64,000 bases of DNA from Hsuehochloa calcarea (lineage: Eukaryota; Streptophyta; Magnoliopsida; Poales; Poaceae): NCBI GenBank assembly GCA_036346395.1, contig CM070605.1, positions 1,364,001-1,428,000 of the forward strand. Direction: 5' to 3'. The notes under the pieces were generated by a model. The model ran no database searches. It saw only the letters and a list, made by a program, of their open reading frames with translations, and was not told the DNA's origin. A program made the position numbers and the translations under genes. Of the stretch, positions 57,467-64,000 are shown piece by piece (positions within the stretch are counted from its first letter, which is position 1; each line of letters opens with the position of its first letter).

Positions 57467-58025
57467 GGGTTCAAAGCGGTATAGCTGTTGGTCTAGTTGA
57501 CACAAGAGAATACATGTAGTTTCACTATTTAAAGGAGGAGGGGGTGTCGGCCAGCAAGGGGGAACCGACCCCAACTGTATGTGGGCTTCCCCTGGAACTC
57601 TATTACATGGGCCTGCCCCAATTAAGGTGGCTCAACACCTGGCTCATAACTTGAAATATTTCTAAGTAGTGGTGGCCAAGCAATTAGTGCTTTTATGTGG
57701 GTTCAGGTTCGGCCATCTTCATGCAGCCTCATAGGGACTTCTATTATTTGTAGTAGCCATTCAAATCATCATCTCCATTCATGTTTGACATGAACCTTGC
57801 GTTGCTACTCCTATCTCCAAGCAGGGTCCTTGATTCCTACTTAAGATAATATCACGTGCATCAAACAGTTTTGTAGAGTTCAAAGAATATGAGTGCACTC
57901 CTAGAAACGAAGCTACCTGATAATTTAGTTGACGAGCACGTGTTCTTGTAATTTGTCCTTGCACATCAAGTGGAGGGGCAGCAGCAGTAGGTATAGTTGT
58001 ATCAGTGGAAGGGATGTCCTCATCA
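57467..58025 (-). repeat. 3' LTR of E3, 5' part
   Basis: It starts on the minus strand TGATGAGGACATCCC at 58025. The reading frame 57964-57779 ('QGQITRTRARQLNYQVASFL') shows the polyprotein tail running into the LTR, as in R1. A TATA-like CTTTAAATAG lies at 57525-57534. The rest of the LTR is replaced by the truncated Sirevirus LTR. Confidence 0.75.
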
Positions 58026-59160
58026 TTCTCCCACTCTTGAATTTAAGTCGTCCTCAACTCAAGCCCATCTTCTTCTCCCAAGTATGGCTTCAAATCTGCA
58101 ATGTTAAATGTAGGACTAACTGTAAAATCTGTAGGCATATCAAGCTTATAAGAACAATCATTAATATTTTCTAACACTTTAAATGTCCAATCAACTCTTG
58201 GCATCAATTTTGATTTTCTCAAGTCAAGGTAGGAACCTATCTTTGTGCAAATGCAACCAAACAAGATCTCCAGGTTATGTTTTTTTTTCTACCCTAACTA
58301 CCCGCAAGTTTATATTTTGCATTCATGCACTCTATATTCTCCTTAGCTGTTTCATGCATTTTCATAATCAATTTAGCACGTTGTTTAACATCAATGTTTA
58401 CATTTTCTGAAGATGGTAGAGGTAATAAATCAATACGAGCGTGAGGAGTAAACCCATCTACTACCTGTATAGGGCACATCTTTGTGGTTGAATGCAACGA
58501 ACGGTTGTAAGCTAACTCCATATGAGGTAAGCATTCTTCTGACATCTTCAAGTTCTTCTTCAAAACAGCCCTCAACATAGTTGACAATGTTCGGTTGACA
58601 ACTTCAGTTTGTCCATCTATTTGGGGATGACATGTAGTAGAAAATAGCAACTTTATCCCTAATTTAGCCTATAGTGTCCTCCAAAAGTGACTCAGAAATT
58701 TCGTATCACGATGAGACACAATTGTATTGGGCACTCCATGTAGTCGAACGATTTATCTGAAAAATAAATCAGCAACATTTGTAACATCATTGCTCTTACG
58801 ACAAAGGTACAAAATATGTCATTTTAGAAAATCTATCCACGACAACAAAAAATACTATCCCTCCCCCTCTTTGTCCTAGGTAGTCCTAAAACAAAGTCCA
58901 TAGAAATATCCTCGCAAGGTACACTAGGGACAAGAAGAGGCATATATAAACCATGTGGATTAAGTCGTGACTTAGCTTTTTGACAAGTAGTTCAGCGTTC
59001 AACGTAGTGCTCGACGTTATGCCTCATCTTTGGCCAATAAATTGGTTGGCCAGAACGTCCTCTGTCTTCTTGACACCAAAGTGGCCCATGAAACCTCTTC
59101 CATGCGCCTCCTGTAACAACAAAAGATGAACGGAGCTAGCTGGAATGCAAGACTTGTCAG
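58026..59160 (-). pseudogene. integrase of E3
   Basis: The frame 58650-58294 includes 'HPQIDGQTEVVNRTLSTMLR', with the catalytic glutamate of the DDE triad. It then gives 'AYNRSLHSTTKMCPIQV'. Upstream, 'EAHGRGFMGHFGVKKT' (about 59130-59080) carries the zinc-site histidines. In the CxxC part, one cysteine codon has become a TGA stop (near 59000). The C-terminal 'WLHLHKDRF' is near 58250. At least six stops or shifts are present. Confidence 0.8.
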
Positions 59161-59835
59161 CACGAAACAAGAATCCATCATTCACTACAAATTTATTCTA
59201 GCTCTTTACTCCTTTACAATTCAGCAATATTTCTTTAAAATCAGCATCATGCACATATTGCTCTTTAATAATCTCTAATCCAAAAAAATTTGAAGTCAAG
59301 TTGAGATAGCATAGCATAATGTCTAGACAAAGTATATGCAATAACATTTTCCTTTCCTTTCTTGTGTTTAATGACATAAGAAAAAGTTTCAACAAATTCA
59401 ACCCACTTTGCATGTCTACGGTTTAGTTTACTTTTACTTCTAATATGTTAGAGAGACTCATGATCAGAATGTATAACAAATTCTTTGAGCCATAAATAAT
59501 GTTGCTATGTCTCTAAAGTCCGAACTAAAGCATATAATTATTTTTATAAGTAGAATAATTCGGACTAGGCCAACTCAATTTTTCACTAAAATAAGCAATA
59601 GGCTTACCTTCTTTTAGCAACACACCTCCAAGTCCAATTCCACTAGCATCACATTCAAGCTCAAAAGTCTTACCAAAACCAGAAAGTTGAAGAAGTGGCG
59701 TATTTGTGAGCTTCTCTTTCAGAAGGTTAAATAATTGTTCTTGTGCAGGGCCCCAATGGAAGGAGCACCTTCCTTAGTGAGCTCATTCAATGGTGCGGCA
59801 ATGGTGCTGAAATCCTTAATGAAGCATCGATAAAA
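59160..59835 (-). pseudogene. RNase H of E3
   Basis: Read on the minus strand, 'PLNELTKEGAPFHWGPAQEQ' (about 59790-59730), 'FELECDASGIGLGGVLL' (about 59675-59625, catalytic aspartate in CDAS) and 'PIAYFSEKLS' identify RNase H. The following connection (59413-59198) contains 'EQYVHDADFKEIL'. Frames are broken near 59540 and 59420. Confidence 0.8.
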
Positions 59836-60780
59836 TCAAGCAAGACCATGAAAACTTCGCACTTGTGTGACCGTGTTAGAAGTTGGCCCACTCTGTATAG
59901 CCTCAGTCTTGGCTTGGTCAACTTCAATGCCCTGTGGAGTAACAACAAAGCCAAAAAATAATACTCGATCGGTGCAAAAGGTGCACTTCTCAAGGTTACC
60001 AAATAAACATACATCTCGTAGAGCAATAAAAACAACATGTAAATGATCAAGATATTCCTCAAGTGACTTGCTATATATCAATATGTCATCAAAATATACC
60101 ACCATAAATTTTTCAATGAAAGCACGCAAAACTTCGTTCATCAATCTCACGAAAGTACTAGGTGCATTAGTTAAACCGAAAGGCATCACAAACCACTCAT
60201 ATAAACCGAACTTAGTTTGGAATGCTGTTTTACATTCATTTTCTAATTTCATGTGAATTTTGTGATATCCACTATGCAAGTTAACTTTAGAAAAGACTGT
60301 AGAGCCACTTCATTTATCAAGCATGTCGTCTAACCTAAGAATAAGATGATGATATCTAATGGTAATATTATTGATAGCTCTGCAATCAACACACATACGC
60401 CATGATTCATCTTTCTTATGAAACAAAATTACATGAACAACACAAGGACTAAAGCTTTCACGTACGTACACTTTGTCAAGTAAGTCTTACACATGACGCT
60501 GAATCTCCTTAGTCTCCTCTGGATTGATCCTATATGGCACTCGGTTAGGTTGGGAAGCTCATGGAATCAAGTCAATCTGATGTTCAATGCCCCTAATTGG
60601 AGGTAGCCTGGGTGGTACTTCACTTGGAAAGACATCGTTATACTCCTGCAAAAGGTTAACAACAGCAGGAGGCATATCCTCAAATAAAAATAATACTTCT
60701 TTGCACACTAAAGCATAACAAACAGAATTACTAGCTTCCACCTCACTAATATCAGACTTTGTAGCTAACAAAACAGAACC
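59836..60780 (-). pseudogene. reverse transcriptase of E3
   Basis: The frame 60279-59836 contains 'SGYHKIHMKLENECKTAF', 'PFGLTNAPSTFVRLMN' and the catalytic FDD in 'VVYFDDILIYSK' (about 60095-60070). The upstream frame 60771-60559 has 'YNDVFPSEVPPRLPPIRGIE'. Stops lie near 60558, 60490 and 60312. The two aspartates of the active site are intact. Confidence 0.85.
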
Positions 60781-60899
60781 TTTTAGTTTAATTTCATCTT
60801 TCTTAGCAGTAGGTTCCTTCTTCTTATGTGGTGCAATTTCTTTAGCTACAATCTAATTTTCACTTTGGCTACTCTCCTTTTCTCTATTAGCTCTTTCTA

Positions 60900-61500
60900 A
60901 TTCATCTTTTAAAATTGCTTCTCGATACATGGGCTATAAAGTGGTTTTCTTTCCTTTAGACATGAGAGTATATTGATTAGCCCTACCATAATGCACAGTA
61001 TCTTTATCATATTGTCATGGTCTATCTAATAGTAATGAACATGCTTGCATAGGTACAACATCGTAATCAATATAATCATGATATAAACCAATAGAAAAGT
61101 GTACTCTCACGATACGAGTTACCTTCAGCTTACCACAATTGTTGAACCATTGTATGTAGTATGGATGAGGGTGTTGATTTGTGGTCAATCTAAGCTTCTC
61201 AACCATGTCCATGCTTGCTAAATTATTACAACTCCCTCCATCAATGATCACACGACATGAGCGCTCTTTCACGACGAACTTTGTTTGGAACAAATTGTGG
61301 TGTTGATTTTGTTTGGCACGCTCTATTTGTGCACTAAGCAAACACATCACAATAATACGCAAATATTTTTCCATTGTATTAGCACCAAATAGTTCCTCTT
61401 CATGCTCAGATTGTTGTTCATCACCTGTTGGGTCAGTTGCAAGCATAACATATTCTTCGTCAATATCACTAGCTGAAGTATACTCACTGTTATCCTTTAT
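60900..61500 (-). pseudogene. protease of E3
   Basis: The frame 61446-61015 (143 codons) carries 'CRVIIDGGSCNNLASMDM' near 61255-61205, where the aspartate of the DGGS motif is present. It ends in 'QACSLLLDRP', the usual motif before the linker. This is better preserved than the equivalent in E1 (NDGRS). Confidence 0.75.
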
Positions 61501-62722
61501 GAGGAGACCTCAATTACTAGGGTAGTCACGCATCATGTGTTTATAGCCCTTGAACCGATGGCATTGTGTTTCTTATAATCTTCCCGTCAAAGCAACCAAA
61601 GATGAACTTTGTGCGGGGACTTGTATCGTGCTCTTGCTCGTTTCAGGTGCACGTGAAGGAGTAGTGGAAGTAGATGAACGTGCTTGGCTGTTGGAGGTGC
61701 TTGAGGCAGTGGCTCGGTTGGAATTGTTTGACGGTGCCCTGGATCGTACTTGATTCGCACGACCTGCAGAAAAACCTCCATATGTGCATCTAGTCTTGGA
61801 TTATCGTCCATGTACTTCTCTTTCAGCTTTACAAGAAAGATGAAACATGCGAGTGATAGAATTGTATTCTCTATAATCAAGTATGTCCTGAATTTCACGG
61901 TTTAATCCACCTAAAAATCTAGTCATTTTAGCATCTTCAGTTTCTTTTAAACCACAACGTAACAAACCAGTTTGCAATTCTTGATAGTAATCTTCTACGG
62001 TGCTACTACCTTGTCTTAAATGTTATAATTTATTCAGTAAATCATAAGAATAATATGATGGCACAAATCTAGCTCTCATAGACCTCTTCATAGTATCCCA
62101 AGTTCTAGGTAGGTATTGTTCATTACGACACAATTCATTCCACCAAATAGAGGCAAAATCAGTAATCTCACTGGTAGCAGCCCTAACCGTTTTATTTTCA
62201 GGAAATTCATTGTATGTAAATTTTTGTTCTACGACTAACTCCCATGTGAGATAAGCATTATGATCATATTTACCAACAAAAGAAGGTATAGTGAATTTAA
62301 TTTTACTAAGTGAATCATCACAGTCACGTACCTCACGTGGTGGATCTCTTCTCATACCTTCTCGATTGAAGCGTTGTCGCCGATGATCACGATCATTGAC
62401 GGATTGAAACCATCATCAGACTCCGTATCAGCAACGTATGGGTTCACTTCATCTTCTACCTCATCAGCCCATGAGGGAGCAACGGATAGGTTACATCGCG
62501 GTTGTGCAATGCCTGTAGCAGCGAGGGCGGGAGTCGGGGTGGAGCTCTCTCTAGCTGCTCCACATGTGTAGCAATCGCAGCAAGATCTTTATTGGTGCGA
62601 TGTAGAGCCCCCTCAAGACACTCCGAATGGTGATTCAACAAGTGTGAAAAGTGCTGCACGATTCCCTTCGTGCGAGGTGTGAGAGGTGCATCTTCATCAG
62701 AGTGATCCGATGAGCTTGTCAT
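61500..62722 (-). pseudogene. gag: gag of E3
   Basis: It starts at 62722 ('MTSSSDHSDEDAPLTPRTKG'). The capsid part (62355-62023) reads 'IPSFVGKYDHNAYLTWEL' and 'RARFVPSYYSYDLLNKL', then 'DYYQELQTGLLRCGL' near 61990. The zinc knuckle near 61575-61535 is damaged: the second and last cysteines are replaced (C-H-R-F...H...Y). E1's copy keeps all four ligands. Confidence 0.8.
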
Positions 62723-63245
62723 TGTTAGTAGAAGACAAGAAAACGAATCACAGTGTATATATCCCTATCAACTACTAGGTGCTGGAGATTCTAAGTCACT
62801 CACACTCAAGCCTTTACCAAGTTCTTACTAAGCAAACGGTGGTGCAACCAGCTGCTACGAAGATTGATAACAACAATTGCGAGTGAATGGCACCTGTACG
62901 ATTAGTAGAAAGTGGAGATAGGATAGGCTTATGTATGGTAGCAAGGAAAAGCAAGCAATTCGGTTCAGGATGCGAAGTTGAAAAGCGGTTGAAAATACTA
63001 GTCACGGTTTTCGCCCTAGACTAGACCGGAAACTAGCTAAAGCAAACTGAGAAAGAAAGCACTAGGGACAAGCTCAAGGGGCTAGCACAAGGAACTACCA
63101 AGACACCAAAGCACCAAAAGAAGGATGTAATTCTGAAAGGAACAAGGTTGTTTGCTTTTTTTTAACTTGTGCGGCTTGGCTCTTTTCTCTTTTCTCTGTT
63201 TTTGTAATTGCCACTTTCTTCTTCTTTTTTCAATTCAGAGCAGCA
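62723..63245 (-). other. leader of E3
   Basis: The reverse complement aligns with E1's leader (about 7840-8320), including the CTACTAACAATG before the gag start. Similarity ends near 63245 in an A-rich stretch. Confidence 0.6.
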
Positions 63246-63628
63246 CGCATATTAAAACACACTAAGATATGGCCTAGAAACAAAGATTACACAATCTGGA
63301 ATGAAAGAAAACTCAAACTGGATGGTGAACGAACGGTGAAAACTAGCGAAACTTCGGAGGCCGTTTTGAGACCTTAAGCGATCTTTTTTTGGCTTTTTCA
63401 CTTTTTTGAGCTTTGCGAAGTGAATCTGAGTTGTCCTTTCCAACGAGCTAAAGAACGCACAATCTGAGTTCGTATGCAAAAGTTATGGCAGTTTTAAAAG
63501 ACAATGCGCGAAACCAAAATCTATTCGTATTCGGATTTGTGGCTAGGGAGGAAAATAAGTCTGAGACGAAGAGGTGGACTTGGACTTTTGCCGTGGCCGA
63601 CTAGGACTCTGTGTCGTGTCCGAATTGG

Positions 63629-63675
<47 letters not shown>

Positions 63676-64000
63676 CACACACACACACACAGAATAACCA
63701 AACCGATCTGCCAGGTGGTGGAACCAGTGTACAACTCCCTTTCTGCACAAATTCTTATGGCAAACCAAGATGAGGTGGATGCGGAAGGAGCAAAGTGGTA
63801 GGGATTGATGCGGCAGGCATAAGAACAAGGTGGTGGCATAAAACCTAGAACAGACCAACTCAAGCGAAACTAAAAACTAGAACCGATCTAGACACCAAGA
63901 TCAGTAACTAGACACGACGATGCAATTCAGCAATTCAAAGATGCGAACCAAAAAGAAAAAACTGCAAAGGCTCGAAGGGGTTCAGGTAAGGTAATTTAAT
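63246..64000. other. non-coding sequence with microsatellite; origin unresolved
   Basis: No gene is supported. The frames at 63504-63863 are made by the TA/CA repeat. Around 63440-63495, CTTTCCAACGAGCTAAAGAA and AAAAGTTATGG resemble, in reverse complement, the module in N's LTR (15255-15320). This stretch may therefore be part of another LTR or leader. Confidence 0.4.
63629..63690. repeat. (TA)n(CA)n microsatellite
   Basis: About 21 TA units (63629-63671) are followed by about nine CA units to 63690. It is a compound dinucleotide repeat, likely length-variable between individuals. Confidence 0.95.

Larger units (their letters stand above)
57467..63245 (-). mobile_element. Element E3: CRM-like Ty3 retrotransposon, full gene set but with many stops
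   Basis: On the minus strand: leader (63245-62723), gag, protease, reverse transcriptase, RNase H, integrase and a partial 3' LTR starting TGATGAGGACATC at 58025. Gag and leader match E1, and the pol end and LTR start match R1. No 5' LTR or primer-binding site is seen before 63245. The LTR is cut at 57467. Stops occur roughly every 60-140 codons. Confidence 0.8.

Noticed and set aside
63504..63863. Open frames with Ile-Tyr or Tyr-Ile runs
   Set aside because: They are translations of the (TA)n(CA)n microsatellite.

Overview
This window looks like repeat-rich, heterochromatic plant DNA from a grass, most likely rice or a close Oryza relative. I infer this from the lineages present (chromovirus Ty3 elements, a Sirevirus-type Ty1 element, a BARE/RIRE1-like LTR and a MuDR-like transposase). 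I see no intact host gene, no rRNA or tRNA gene and no CRISPR array. Nearly every coding stretch is a decayed retrotransposon or transposon gene with stops and frameshifts. Elements are named A, E1, R1, N, D, C1, C2, F, G, H and E3 here for convenience.

Layout, left to right. 1-658 is the 3' part of a Ty3-type LTR. 659-7579 is element A (+), a 5'-truncated chromodomain-bearing Ty3 element with a 2.55-kb 3' LTR. 7580-22500 is a three-level nest. E1 (+, CRM-like Ty3, most of pol deleted) carries R1 (+, CRM-like, target duplication TAAGT) in its 3' LTR. R1's own 3' LTR carries N (-, Ty3, target duplication GTGAA). 22500-24060 is a fragment of another Ty3 element, D (-). 24080-35425 is a decayed MuDR-like transposase gene (+). 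It is interrupted by three solo LTRs, each with a target-site duplication: C1 (AATGC), a RIRE1/BARE-like LTR (AACAG/AATAG) and C2 (ACTTC). 35612-48771 is a doubly truncated Ty3 element, F (-), lying between 124-bp direct repeats. F is interrupted by G (-, Sirevirus-like Ty1, target duplication TTAAG, integrase deleted). 48772-50464 has no recognisable gene. 50465-57466 holds Sirevirus-like debris: a degenerate + strand relative of G, called H, and an extra truncated LTR. 57467-63245 is E3 (-), the most complete CRM-like element of the window but full of stops. 63246-64000 is non-coding with a TA/CA microsatellite.

The genes do not cooperate as a host pathway. They are parts of selfish elements: gag (particle), protease, reverse transcriptase, RNase H and integrase, primed by initiator-methionine tRNA at the primer-binding sites of R1, N, F and G. 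Most copies lack essential enzymes, so their later mobility, if any, would have depended on enzymes supplied by relatives.

The patterns I think deserve attention are non-coding. (1) A small hairpin with compensatory base changes, followed by an ACTCTTGCT-like tail, sits about 310-440 nt from the 3' end of five Ty3-type LTRs in four or five sequence groups. (2) Exact 18-, 21- and 24-bp arrays anchored on CGAC(C/T)AG occur in LTRs or leaders of unrelated Ty3 and Ty1 elements. (3) The TATA box was independently duplicated in two unrelated LTRs. (4) R1 contains an inverted piece of its own LTR joined at a microhomology. (5) F has an unrelated reading frame in the gag position and lies between unexplained direct repeats. 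I did not find a convincing new enzymatic or defence system.
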